From JACOMS01 sp964352785 (GTDB taxonomy: Bacteria > Pseudomonadota > Alphaproteobacteria > Caulobacterales > Maricaulaceae): a DNA stretch of 64,000 nucleotides. The DNA lies in NCBI GenBank assembly GCA_964352785.1, contig CAYGTI010000003.1, positions 62,001-126,000 of the forward strand, in the 5' to 3' direction. Made by a program: the position numbers and the translations under genes. How positions within the stretch are numbered: position 1 is the first letter of the stretch; every line of letters begins with the position of its first letter. The notes beneath the pieces were generated by a model. That model was not told the DNA's origin. It did no database searches and was given only the letters and a program-made list of their open reading frames with translations. Of this stretch, positions 1 through 7,772 are shown piece by piece.

Positions 1-69
1 ACGCAGTGTAAGGCTCACCCTAAGAATAATAATAGGCGTGATAAAACGCTTAAAATTTGGAGGACGTGA

Positions 70-885
70 GTGGTAAGCACTAAGACCGTAACAACGTATA
101 TGAGTCGCTCTTTGGGTGCGCTTGTAATTACCGTTTCTGCGATGGCTGTAACAACAGCGCAAACGTCTGATGATCAAGCGGTACAGGACTATGCAACATT
201 GTTGCAGCAAATTTCTGACCTTGAGGTGAGCATCGCCCACAAAGAAGTTTATGTTGGGACGCAACAAGCCCGTATTTCTGCTTTGGAGGGCCAAATTGAA
301 AGTGTCCCTGGTGTTATCGAGTCCATTGCTCCGATGCTTGAGAAGATGAAAGTTGCTATCAGCAATGAAATAGACGCCGATTTACCGTTCAATGTTGCCG
401 AGCGTTTTAATCGTATGGCGGCGTTTGAAGAGATATTAGAGGCTGAAGACGCGCGTCCAGGAGAGAAGATGCGCCGCGCTTTTGGTATCTATGATGCTGA
501 AGTGTCTTACGGTCAGTCTATTCAGGCTTATGCGGGGGATCACCCCGTGCAGGAGAAATCCGGATCACGTCTAGCTGCGTGTGAGCAGGATGCTGCGTCT
601 ACGGCGTGTGGCCTTTCAAAAGATCAAACTGAAAAAGTTCAGGCCGGCGCAAGTATTTCTGATATCGCGGTTGAGCTTCAGGACGGCCATTATTTGCGTT
701 ATGGGCGTTTGTCGCTGGCTTATATGCAGGCGGATGGAACTGATGTTTTGCGTTATGATCCTGCCTCCACATCTTGGGTTGAAATGTCCGGCGGTAAGGC
801 CGTGGATATCCGCCGCGCGATGAAAATGGCGCGTGGAGAGTCTGCGCCGACAGTCGTTCAGGCTCCGATTTATCTTGCGAACTAG
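70..885 (+). CDS. DUF3450-family periplasmic protein, TonB-cluster partner (paralog 1)
   Basis: The protein begins with a hydrophobic N-terminus that looks like a signal peptide (cleavage likely after VTTAQ), followed by a heptad-rich coiled-coil stretch (about residues 40-100) and a C-terminal part with the pattern LRYGRLSLAYMQADG. Both features fit DUF3450, a family found next to TtpC/ExbB/ExbD/TonB genes. It should sit in the periplasm and assist the energising complex; its exact role is not established. The GTG start is chosen because TTGGAGGA lies 6-11 bases upstream. Compared with its paralog downstream it has an extra insert with two cysteines near residues 174-183 (AACEQDAASTACG). It is the first gene of the cluster visible here; an earlier gene outside the window cannot be excluded. 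Confidence 0.82.
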   Translation: MVSTKTVTTYMSRSLGALVITVSAMAVTTAQTSDDQAVQDYATLLQQISDLEVSIAHKEVYVGTQQARISALEGQIESVPGVIESIAPMLEKMKVAISNEIDADLPFNVAERFNRMAAFEEILEAEDARPGEKMRRAFGIYDAEVSYGQSIQAYAGDHPVQEKSGSRLAACEQDAASTACGLSKDQTEKVQAGASISDIAVELQDGHYLRYGRLSLAYMQADGTDVLRYDPASTSWVEMSGGKAVDIRRAMKMARGESAPTVVQAPIYLAN

Positions 886-946
886 CGTAAGTTTGCAGCT
901 CTCGTAGCTGCTCGGGCCGATTGGGCCCACAGAGAATTTTGCAAGC

Positions 947-989
947 CGTATGGGTTGCGAAAATAGGCGGATTGTCCGCCATCCATACG
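947..989 (+). promoter_or_regulatory. Nested inverted repeat between the two DUF3450 genes
   Basis: CGTATGG (947-953) pairs with CCATACG (983-989), enclosing a perfect inner stem GGCGGA (966-971) / TCCGCC (975-980) with loop TTG. Two smaller stems lie just upstream: CAGCT 896-900 with AGCTG 906-910, and GGGCC 914-918 with GGCCC 924-928. No T-run follows, so this is not an intrinsic terminator. It is probably an mRNA structure in the leader of the second gene. Confidence 0.5.
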
Positions 990-1043
990 TGTCGTGGCTT
1001 TAACTGCGGTGCAAAATGACATAAACTAACTTGGAAGGAAACC

Positions 1044-1802
1044 ATGTCGAACTTTTCAACAGCCAAGCGTGTTTTGCTGGCGGGAGCCACGGTCATCGCA
1101 TTTGCGACGCCCGGCTACGCGCAGCTTGATACAGCTATGAGCGCAGCAAAGGCCTCATCAGCGGCAAGCTCTGCATCTCAGAAACGTGTCGAAGAACTGG
1201 ATGATGCAGCGGATCAGATGATCCGTGAATTCCGCGCGGTTCTCCAGCAAAAAGATAACATCGCACTTTTCGTGGATCAGCAGGATATTTACCTGCAGTC
1301 TCAACAAGCCGAAGTCGCCTCATTGAACAAGCAGCTTGGGACCGTCGAGTCAATCAAGCAGGGCATGGTGCCTATGATGCTCAATATGACGGCTGCGATT
1401 GAAGACTCTATCAACGCGGATGTGCCGTTTCAGCGCGCAGAGCGGCTGGCACGTGTTCAGCGTGTCAAAGATACGCTTGCCGACCCGAATATCTCTCCGG
1501 CCGAGCAGTATCGTCAGGTTCTTAACGCGTTTAAAGTTGAGGTATCTTTCGGTCAAGGTATCGACAGTTATGAGGGCGCGCATCCGGAAAAAACTGGTAA
1601 TGTTGTGAACTTTATTCGGTTTGGCCGTGTTGCCTTGGTTTATATGACTAAGGATGAGAACGAAATCGCACGTTACAATATGGACACAAAATCGTGGGAC
1701 GTGCTGGATAAGAGTCAGTCTCTTGCTATGCGTCAAGCCATTCGTATCGCCAAAGGCGAGTCAGCGCCTTCTATGGTGATGGCTCCCGTATACGTCCGAT
1801 AA
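1044..1802 (+). CDS. DUF3450-family periplasmic protein, TonB-cluster partner (paralog 2)
   Basis: This is a 252-residue paralog of the gene before it. It has a signal peptide ending near GYAQ, a long Gln/Glu/Lys-rich coiled coil (about residues 45-110), the shared DVPFQRAERLARVQ segment and the C-terminal FGRVALVYMTKDE / MRQAIRIAKGESAPSMVMAP pattern. It has no cysteines, unlike paralog 1. The start has a good ribosome site (GGAAGG, 6 bases before ATG). It is likely exported and works with the TtpC-like protein encoded 16 bases downstream. Assignment to DUF3450 rests on architecture and neighbourhood; the molecular function of the family is unproven. Confidence 0.83.
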   Translation: MSNFSTAKRVLLAGATVIAFATPGYAQLDTAMSAAKASSAASSASQKRVEELDDAADQMIREFRAVLQQKDNIALFVDQQDIYLQSQQAEVASLNKQLGTVESIKQGMVPMMLNMTAAIEDSINADVPFQRAERLARVQRVKDTLADPNISPAEQYRQVLNAFKVEVSFGQGIDSYEGAHPEKTGNVVNFIRFGRVALVYMTKDENEIARYNMDTKSWDVLDKSQSLAMRQAIRIAKGESAPSMVMAPVYVR

Positions 1803-1818
1803 AGGTAAGATTTAGAAA

Positions 1819-3201
1819 ATGGGTAAAACAATGAAATTTTTCACGAAATCAGCTATTGCGGCATTTGCAGCAACAGCGATGCTCACTGCCGCTCCGGCAA
1901 GTGCGCAAATCAGCTCCATCAGCGACCTTCTCAATAAGGTTCGCTCAGACGCAGCTGCAACACGGGCGGAAAATCAACAGCGCGAAGCGGAATTCCGCGC
2001 AAAGCGTAACGAGCAGGCGGCTTTACTTGCGGCAGCTCGTGGTGAGCTAGCGTCTCTGGAGCGCCGTGCGCGCCAAGTGCAAAGCACATTTGATTCAAAT
2101 CAGGTTCGTATTGATGCTTTGAGCGAGGAGCTCAAGGCCGCTCAAGGGGACTTCGGTGAGGTCTTTGGGTTGGCCCGCGCGAAAGCCGGTGAGTTTAAGG
2201 CGATGTTGGATAATTCTTTGATCACAGCTGAGTATCCTGGTCGTACAGAGGTGTTAGGCCGGGTGTCCGAGTCAAAAGCACTGCCAAGCACGGATGATTT
2301 GAACGCCATTTGGCAATCTATGCTCAACGAAATACAGGCTCAGCGTCAAGTGTCTACATTTGAAGCGCCTGTGGCGAACCAAAGTGACGGGGCCTCACAG
2401 TCAGTAACACGCGTTGGGCCTTTTGCGGTGTTTACCGCGAATGGTAGTCAGTTCTTGGAGTATAAACCCCCTTCAAGCCCCGACGATATTGCTTTGGTCA
2501 GCTTGCCAAAGCCGCCTTCCAAGCCGATTGTGTCTGCTGCCAAGGCCGTTGCAAACGCGGATGCCGGTGAATTGGTTTATGCTCCGATCGATCCTACACG
2601 CGGTGCATTGTTGAAGTCATTCGAGCGCTTCCCAACCCTGATGGAGCGTCTTAACCAAGGCGGAACCATCGGTTGGATGGTTGTTGTTCTGGCTGTAGTC
2701 GGGTCTTTGTTCGGTATTTTGAACATTATTCGGTTGTTCCTGACCTCCAGCGCTGTGAGCGCGCAGAAACGCAAGGCGCAAGCGTCTAAATCCAACCCGC
2801 TGGGCCGGATCATGATGGCTTATGAGGGTGTTAAAGACCACGATTCTGATACGATTGAGCTTAAGCTTGACGAGGCGATCCTTAAAGAGTCACCTAAACT
2901 TGAGTTTGGTCTGAACCTGCTCAAGCTCGGTGCCGGTATTGCTCCGCTGATGGGTCTACTCGGTACAGTGACCGGTATGATCAAAACCTTCCAAGCTATG
3001 ATGATATACGGAACAGGTGATCCACAGCTTATGGCTGGCGGTATCTCCGAGGCTCTGGTGACGACCATGTTGGGTCTGATCGCTGCGATCCCTCTGCTTA
3101 TCCTGCATAGTTTTTGTTCCTCACTGGCGCGCGGCGTTCAGGGAACATTGGAAGAGCAGTCAGCCGGCATCGTTGCCCGTCACGTAGAAGCTCGCGGTTA
3201 G
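1819..3201 (+). CDS. TtpC-like MotA/TolQ/ExbB proton-channel protein with periplasmic N-domain
   Basis: The protein has 460 residues: a signal peptide (to about 29, APASAQ), a coiled-coil ectodomain (about 30-130), a linker, then a TolQ/ExbB core with membrane spans near 283-307, 367-390 and 409-432. The core shows GIAPLMGLLGTVTGMI and GGISEALVTTMLGL, the usual MotA_ExbB signatures. This layout matches TtpC, the extra ExbB-like subunit of Vibrio TonB2 systems, which runs proton-driven transport together with ExbB, ExbD and TonB. An in-frame ATG lies 12 bases further in; the upstream ATG is kept because AAGGTAAG stands at a usable distance. The region around residues 198-216 (VGPFAVFTANGSQFLEYKP) resembles the C-terminal part of the DUF3450 neighbours. 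Confidence 0.88.
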   Translation: MGKTMKFFTKSAIAAFAATAMLTAAPASAQISSISDLLNKVRSDAAATRAENQQREAEFRAKRNEQAALLAAARGELASLERRARQVQSTFDSNQVRIDALSEELKAAQGDFGEVFGLARAKAGEFKAMLDNSLITAEYPGRTEVLGRVSESKALPSTDDLNAIWQSMLNEIQAQRQVSTFEAPVANQSDGASQSVTRVGPFAVFTANGSQFLEYKPPSSPDDIALVSLPKPPSKPIVSAAKAVANADAGELVYAPIDPTRGALLKSFERFPTLMERLNQGGTIGWMVVVLAVVGSLFGILNIIRLFLTSSAVSAQKRKAQASKSNPLGRIMMAYEGVKDHDSDTIELKLDEAILKESPKLEFGLNLLKLGAGIAPLMGLLGTVTGMIKTFQAMMIYGTGDPQLMAGGISEALVTTMLGLIAAIPLLILHSFCSSLARGVQGTLEEQSAGIVARHVEARG

Positions 3202-3232
3202 GCCGCGGGGTAATTAGGAAGGGACGGAATCT

Positions 3233-3769
3233 ATGGATTTCCTTAACCCCATGAACGCAATTAATGGTCTCCAGGAGTTTCTGGAGACCGGCGGACCCGT
3301 GCTCTTCGCCATCATGATTGCGGCTTTTGCACTCTGGAGTTTTATACTCGAACGCTTTGCTTACTACTTCCTGGCGCACAAGCCGATGAAGAAAAATCTC
3401 AAAGATGAGTGGGTGGCCCGTGAAGACAAAACGTCTTGGCGCGCGGATGCCATCCGTGACGAGCTGATTTCACAAGTTAAGGTCAAAACAGACCAAAACG
3501 TTGGGATCATTAAGACGCTCGTTGCTATCGCGCCGCTTTTGGGCTTGCTCGGTACCGTTTGGGGCATGATCGAAGTTTTCGATGTTATGGCTTTGTCTGG
3601 CTCATCAAACGCCCGTCTTATGGCTGGTGGTGTGTTCAAGGCGACCATTCCGACGATGGCGGGTATGACGGTTGCGCTCACCGGGCTTTATTTTCCGGCA
3701 CATTTTGACCGGAAGAGTAAACGCGAGACCGCCTCTTTTGCCGATGAACTTATGGGAGATGTCTCATGA
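3233..3769 (+). CDS. exbB: ExbB-like biopolymer transport proton channel
   Basis: This short ExbB/TolQ protein (178 residues) has three predicted membrane spans (about 18-44, 89-118 and 138-158) and the family motif IAPLLGLLGTVWGMIEVF followed by GGVFKATIPTMAGMTVAL. It should form the inner-membrane proton channel with ExbD. It is strongly similar in plan to the core of the TtpC-like gene just upstream but lacks the periplasmic extension, the usual ExbB2-type arrangement. A GGAAGGGA ribosome site precedes the ATG, and its stop overlaps the next start (ATGA). Confidence 0.9.
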   Translation: MDFLNPMNAINGLQEFLETGGPVLFAIMIAAFALWSFILERFAYYFLAHKPMKKNLKDEWVAREDKTSWRADAIRDELISQVKVKTDQNVGIIKTLVAIAPLLGLLGTVWGMIEVFDVMALSGSSNARLMAGGVFKATIPTMAGMTVALTGLYFPAHFDRKSKRETASFADELMGDVS

Positions 3770-4182
3770 GACGCCGCCGCAGAAATACCGGGGATGATGA
3801 CGCCGAAGTCGATATGACGCCAATGCTGGATATCGTTTTCATTATGCTGATCTTCTTTATCGTTACGGCAACATTTTTGGACGAACGCGGTGTGGATCTC
3901 ACGCAACCGCCGCCGCCGCCTGATGATGATACTCCTCAAAATCCTAAGCCGGCCATTACGGTTTATGTGGATGGACGTAACAATTGCTCAGTCGATAGTG
4001 AACGTACTGATTGTGATCGGGTGTCTCTCCGTGTTGAGCGTTTGCTGGCCGACAAGCCGGGTGCGAGCATCATTCTTCGTATGCATGCGCTGGCAAAGCA
4101 TGACCTGCTTGTGAACCTCAAAGACGGGTTCGATAGTAAGTCTATGCCGCTTAAAATCGAAGTTGTTGGCCGCGAAGGTTAA
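3766..4182 (+). CDS. exbD: ExbD-like biopolymer transport protein (copy 1)
   Basis: The 138-residue protein starts with a basic, then acidic cytoplasmic tail, followed by MTPMLDIVFIMLIFFIVTA, the single ExbD membrane span with the protonatable Asp (D22). A short proline run (PPPPPDDD) follows the span and leads to the periplasmic domain, which contains two close cysteines (NNCSVDSERTDC). It is translationally coupled to exbB through ATGA. It should form the proton-conducting stator with ExbB. It is followed by a 76-base gap containing a perfect stem-loop before the second exbD. Confidence 0.9.
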   Translation: MRRRRRNTGDDDAEVDMTPMLDIVFIMLIFFIVTATFLDERGVDLTQPPPPPDDDTPQNPKPAITVYVDGRNNCSVDSERTDCDRVSLRVERLLADKPGASIILRMHALAKHDLLVNLKDGFDSKSMPLKIEVVGREG

Positions 4183-4189
4183 CGCTCTT

Positions 4190-4211
4190 GTCGCGGCAGA
4201 TTTGCCGCGAC
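4190..4211 (+). promoter_or_regulatory. Perfect 9-bp stem-loop between the two exbD genes
   Basis: GTCGCGGCA (4190-4198), loop GATT, TGCCGCGAC (4203-4211). No T-run follows, so termination is unlikely; an intercistronic processing or mRNA-stability element is more likely. Confidence 0.5.
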
Positions 4212-4258
4212 TGATAAATGTGGTTGAAACATTTTAAATTTTGTGATAAGGTAACATT

Positions 4259-4654
4259 ATGGCAAGACGTAGTCGTATAGCAATCCAAGAAGAGGAAACC
4301 GAGCTCAACATGACGCCGATGCTCGACGTTGTATTTATTTTGCTCATTTTCTTCATCGTGACGTCCGTCTTTGTTAAGACTCCGGGTATTGACCCGGCTA
4401 AGCCTGATGCTGTGACTGATCAAAAGTGGGATCCAACAATCCTGATCGCTGTGAACTCTCTCAATGAGGTTTGGATTGATAAACGCCCATACGATGTTAG
4501 CGAAGTGCGTCCTTTATTGATGTCAATGCGTGATGAAAATCCAAAGGCGCAGGCGATCATTATTGGCGACAAAAACGCTGAAGTTGGCGTTGTCATGGAT
4601 CTTCAGGAAATTATGCAAGACCTTGGCGTTTCAACGCGAGTGTCAACAAATTAA
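4259..4654 (+). CDS. exbD: ExbD-like biopolymer transport protein (copy 2)
   Basis: The 131-residue protein has the same plan as copy 1: basic N-terminus, NMTPMLDVVFILLIFFIVTS membrane span with Asp23, and a periplasmic domain. It lacks the proline run and the cysteines of copy 1. Two different ExbD proteins beside one ExbB and one TtpC are typical of the larger TonB2-like clusters. AAGGTAAC lies just before the start. It is followed 11 bases later by tonB. Confidence 0.9.
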   Translation: MARRSRIAIQEEETELNMTPMLDVVFILLIFFIVTSVFVKTPGIDPAKPDAVTDQKWDPTILIAVNSLNEVWIDKRPYDVSEVRPLLMSMRDENPKAQAIIIGDKNAEVGVVMDLQEIMQDLGVSTRVSTN

Positions 4655-4665
4655 AGGACTAAACC

Positions 4666-5298
4666 ATGAATAATCCACTTATCAGATGGCTCGTCTTTAT
4701 TCCAGGAGCAGCAATTGTTACCTTTATGTTGTTTAATCTCATGATGGCATTGATTGCCGGTGATTTTAAACCTGAAGAGAAATTCGCTGCCGCAAATTTT
4801 GAAATTAACCCCACTGTTGACGATATCAAGGTGATCAAACGGGAAACCAAAATTGACCAAGTCAAAAAGGTCATAACACCGCCACCACCACCGCAGATTG
4901 AGCGTCAACAGGCCGCGAAACCAACCGAGGCCATTGCATCTCTCGAAGGGGCTATTCCGGAATTTGAAGCGCCGAAGATTGACCGTCAGAACTTTAAAAT
5001 TCAAGTGAGTGACCGTGATGCTCAGCCATTAGTGCGTATTCCGCCTATCATGCCGCCGCGCGCTGAAAAGTCAGGCCATTGTAAAGTGAGTTTTGATGTG
5101 AGCCCCGAAGGCCAACCCTTTAATGTAGAGGCGACATATTGCTCTCAATCTTTGTTCTCGCGTCCGTCGATTAAATCGGTTCAAAAGTGGAAGTATAACC
5201 CTAAAATTGTGGACGGACGCGCTGTCTCCCGCTCAGGTGTTGTAAGTCAAATTACCTTCCAGCTTGCTGATGAGCGCGGCAATATCATTCCGGAATAA
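4666..5298 (+). CDS. tonB: TonB-family energy transducer (first copy)
   Basis: The protein has an N-terminal membrane anchor (about residues 7-31), a short proline stretch (TPPPPPQIER), and a C-terminal TonB domain ending with KSGHCKVSFDVSPEG and KSVQKWKYNPKIVDGR. At 210 residues the proline-rich linker is short, as in TonB2-type proteins that rely on helper proteins to span the periplasm. Two conserved cysteines (SGHC and ATYC) may form a disulfide. It should pass energy from the ExbB/ExbD complex to TonB-dependent receptors, two of which lie at the far end of this window. AAAGGACT precedes the start. Confidence 0.92.
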   Translation: MNNPLIRWLVFIPGAAIVTFMLFNLMMALIAGDFKPEEKFAAANFEINPTVDDIKVIKRETKIDQVKKVITPPPPPQIERQQAAKPTEAIASLEGAIPEFEAPKIDRQNFKIQVSDRDAQPLVRIPPIMPPRAEKSGHCKVSFDVSPEGQPFNVEATYCSQSLFSRPSIKSVQKWKYNPKIVDGRAVSRSGVVSQITFQLADERGNIIPE

Positions 5299-5332
5299 AG
5301 CCGGAAGACATAAATGACCCTCAAACAGTGCG

Positions 5333-5369
5333 TTCAAGCGCTGCTTGAAACCAAGACGTTAAGTCTTGG
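5333..5369 (+). promoter_or_regulatory. Tandem stem-loops between tonB and the TPR gene
   Basis: Two adjacent perfect hairpins: TTCAAGC 5333-5339 with GCTTGAA 5343-5349, and CCAAGAC 5351-5357 with GTCTTGG 5363-5369. Neither is followed by a T-run. They occupy the middle of the 135-base gap and could attenuate or stabilise the transcript. Confidence 0.45.
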
Positions 5370-5433
5370 ATATGAGATCAAGATGGTTCGCTGCTTATGA
5401 TAGTGCCGGGCTAAATATATTGGAGATGATCCT

Positions 5434-6963
5434 GTGATACACACGAAACGCAATATTTCATTTAAACGTCTACTCATGATAGGCACGATGGTCTTTGCGA
5501 CCAGCGGGATCATAAGCGCCGTCATGGTCGAGGAGGCGCATGCACAGCGCAACCGGGGTAATGACTCACAGAAAGAGGCTCCGGAAGAGGGACGCCAATT
5601 CTCCAGCAAGGCCGGTGAAAAAGTTTTGGAAGCTCAAAACTTAATGACAAATGATAATTTCAGTGGCGCTTTGGGCATACTTAATGATGTTCTGACATTA
5701 CCTGAACTCAACCCGTATGAAAAATCCACTATTTATCAAATGCAGGGTGCAGTTTATTACGAATTAAACAATTACCAACAAGCGATTCAGGGGTTTGAAA
5801 ACGCGATAAGCGCAGGCGGACTCTTGCCAAATGAAATTGATAATCTTCGAGTGAATATTGCGCAGCTTTTGATCGGTAATGGTCAATATGCCCGCGGCGC
5901 TCAAATGCTTGAGGATTGGAACCGCCGCGGTGGCCAACTAAAGCCTACACACATTGAAATGCTAACGCAGGCTTGGGTTCAGTCAGAAAATTACACCAGA
6001 GCGCTGCCTTGGGCGGAACGCTGGTTTAACAATGCGAGCCCAAAAGAACGCAAGCATTATGACTTGCTAAATTTCCTTTATAATAACCTGCAAATGCCGG
6101 GTAAACAGGCCGATATTGTAAAAGATATGATTGGCCGTTGGCCAGATGATAAGCAACTCTGGGACAATTGGGCGTCACTTCTCGCAAATGGCGGTCGTGA
6201 GCAAGAAGCGTTTGAGGTTAACAAGATGCTTTATCTTGGCGGCGCTTTATCGCAAGAACAAGACCTGCTCAAAGTGGTTCAATATTACAGCTTCTATGAC
6301 ATGCCATTTCAGGCTGCAAAAATCTTAGAGCGGGAACTCAATGTGGGCCGGATCACAGAATCTGCGGATCGTTTGGTGCAACTCTCTGATCTGTTCCGCC
6401 AAGCGCGGGAATATAAACGCGCGATCCCTATTCTTGAAAAGGCCGCACGCCAATCCGGAACCGCGAAGCTTTACGCGGATTGGGGCGAAGCCCTTTATAA
6501 TGGCGGCCAGTGTGACAAAGCTGAGGACGCCTTTAAAGAAGCCATTAACCGGGGCTATGACGCCGGTAAATCTTGGATGTTGATTGCAACATGCCGTTAC
6601 GAAGATACACAGAGCGAAGAACGGGCTGTGTGTGCGGATACCACATCAGAGCAACGTGCGGCGTCCGCTAAGAATCAAAAGCGGAATAATGCTATTGAGG
6701 CGTTTAACCAAGTTCCAAACTCGTCAACAGAGCGGCGCAATGCGCAAAAATGGATTACATTCATCCGCGCAGAAGCAAAAGCCGTTGAAGACCGTTGTAT
6801 ATTCGAAGAAACTCTGGCTCAAGAGCTCTGCTTCATCAAGATCCGTCAATCCTATGATGCGCAGGTCTTTACCCGTAAATTTGAACTTGATGAAGAATGC
6901 CAAGAGTTTAAACCAAGGTTTGACAAGCTGTATCGTCAAACAGTTAAAACTGATGGGAATTAA
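5434..6963 (+). CDS. Periplasmic TPR-repeat protein of the TonB cluster
   Basis: The protein has 509 residues, with a basic N-terminus and a hydrophobic segment ending in VMVEEAHAQ (signal peptide). Helical repeats of TPR type follow, e.g. IYQMQGAVYYELNNYQQAI and LYADWGEALYNGGQCDKAED. The last 120 residues have several cysteines. A TPR protein is a standard last member of TtpC/TonB2 clusters and is thought to scaffold the complex. The GTG start is preceded by GGAGATG. A strong terminator follows 33 bases after the stop, closing the operon. Confidence 0.85.
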   Translation: MIHTKRNISFKRLLMIGTMVFATSGIISAVMVEEAHAQRNRGNDSQKEAPEEGRQFSSKAGEKVLEAQNLMTNDNFSGALGILNDVLTLPELNPYEKSTIYQMQGAVYYELNNYQQAIQGFENAISAGGLLPNEIDNLRVNIAQLLIGNGQYARGAQMLEDWNRRGGQLKPTHIEMLTQAWVQSENYTRALPWAERWFNNASPKERKHYDLLNFLYNNLQMPGKQADIVKDMIGRWPDDKQLWDNWASLLANGGREQEAFEVNKMLYLGGALSQEQDLLKVVQYYSFYDMPFQAAKILERELNVGRITESADRLVQLSDLFRQAREYKRAIPILEKAARQSGTAKLYADWGEALYNGGQCDKAEDAFKEAINRGYDAGKSWMLIATCRYEDTQSEERAVCADTTSEQRAASAKNQKRNNAIEAFNQVPNSSTERRNAQKWITFIRAEAKAVEDRCIFEETLAQELCFIKIRQSYDAQVFTRKFELDEECQEFKPRFDKLYRQTVKTDGN

Positions 6964-6995
6964 CCCCTTAAACCGCATATAACACCTTAAGTATC

Positions 6996-7027
6996 AAGCC
7001 ACGGTCTTTGACCGGGGCTTTTTTTTT
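6996..7027 (+). terminator. Rho-independent terminator of the TonB operon
   Basis: The stem is AAGCC-A-CGGTC with loop TTT and GACCG-G-GGCTT, followed by a run of nine T (7019-7027). This is a textbook intrinsic terminator and ends transcription of the cluster before the second tonB. Confidence 0.9.
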
Positions 7028-7079
7028 GGTCGTAAAGCCTATCATTAATTGATGTTATAGTATTGCAATTGCATTCTAA

Positions 7080-7100
7080 ATATGTTATGCAGTAACATAT
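7080..7100. promoter_or_regulatory. Perfect 8-bp dyad before the second tonB
   Basis: ATATGTTA, spacer TGCAG, TAACATAT. It ends 15 bases before the start codon, beside the ribosome site GGGGAGGAG. A second small palindrome TGCAATTGCA lies at 7064-7073. The position suits a repressor operator or a leader hairpin; the binding protein is unknown. Confidence 0.5.
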
Positions 7101-7115
7101 TGGGGAGGAGCAAGC

Positions 7116-7739
7116 ATGTTAAAACGTATGACAATGAGTAGCGTAGGTGGCTTAGTAATCAGTATTGGGCTGGGACTTGGTATGATGACAATGATAGCCG
7201 TCGACTTTAAGCCTGAGGACAAGGTTGCGGTGCTCGGTTATGAGATCAATCCAATTGTAGAGGAACCTGCGGCGACTTTGATTGTCCGAAAGCCAAAAAT
7301 TCTTGAAGATGTTGAAGCGCCGCCCCCGCCGCCAAGAGTGGGTATTCCAGATAAAACTCTACCAGATACGCCAATGACGGATGTAAAAGATGGCATTCCA
7401 GATTTTAAACTACGCAGACTTGATTCACTTATTGTAGATATTGCAATGACTGATAAAAATGAGCAGCCTATTGTCAGAATACCGCCGATTATGCCGAGCA
7501 GCACGCAAAAATCAGGGCATTGCATCGTAACGTTTGACGTGAGTGTGTCAGGCGAAACCCATAATATTTCCGTGCAGTCTTGCACGCAGAGACTCTTTGA
7601 GCGCCCATCCGTAAAATCTGTTGCGCGCTGGAAATACTACCCAAAAGTACAAAACCGCCAGCCCGTGGCCCGGCGTGGTCTTGTGACCAAAATTCGTTTT
7701 AACCTCGCCGATGAAAAGGGCATGATCATTCCTGATTAA
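7116..7739 (+). CDS. tonB: TonB-family energy transducer (second copy)
   Basis: This 207-residue paralog of the first TonB shares the anchor, DFKPED/EINPIVEE, a short APPPPPRVG linker, the RIPPIMP stretch, SGHCIVTFDVS and SVARWKYYPKVQNR. Both cysteines are kept (SGHC and VQSC). It lies after the operon terminator with its own promoter region, so it is probably expressed under separate control. A second TonB using the same ExbB/ExbD set could serve other receptors or conditions. GGGGAGGAG precedes the ATG. Confidence 0.9.
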   Translation: MLKRMTMSSVGGLVISIGLGLGMMTMIAVDFKPEDKVAVLGYEINPIVEEPAATLIVRKPKILEDVEAPPPPPRVGIPDKTLPDTPMTDVKDGIPDFKLRRLDSLIVDIAMTDKNEQPIVRIPPIMPSSTQKSGHCIVTFDVSVSGETHNISVQSCTQRLFERPSVKSVARWKYYPKVQNRQPVARRGLVTKIRFNLADEKGMIIPD

Positions 7740-7772
7740 AAGCTAAGGCAGCTCCTTAGTGGCCAAACGGCG

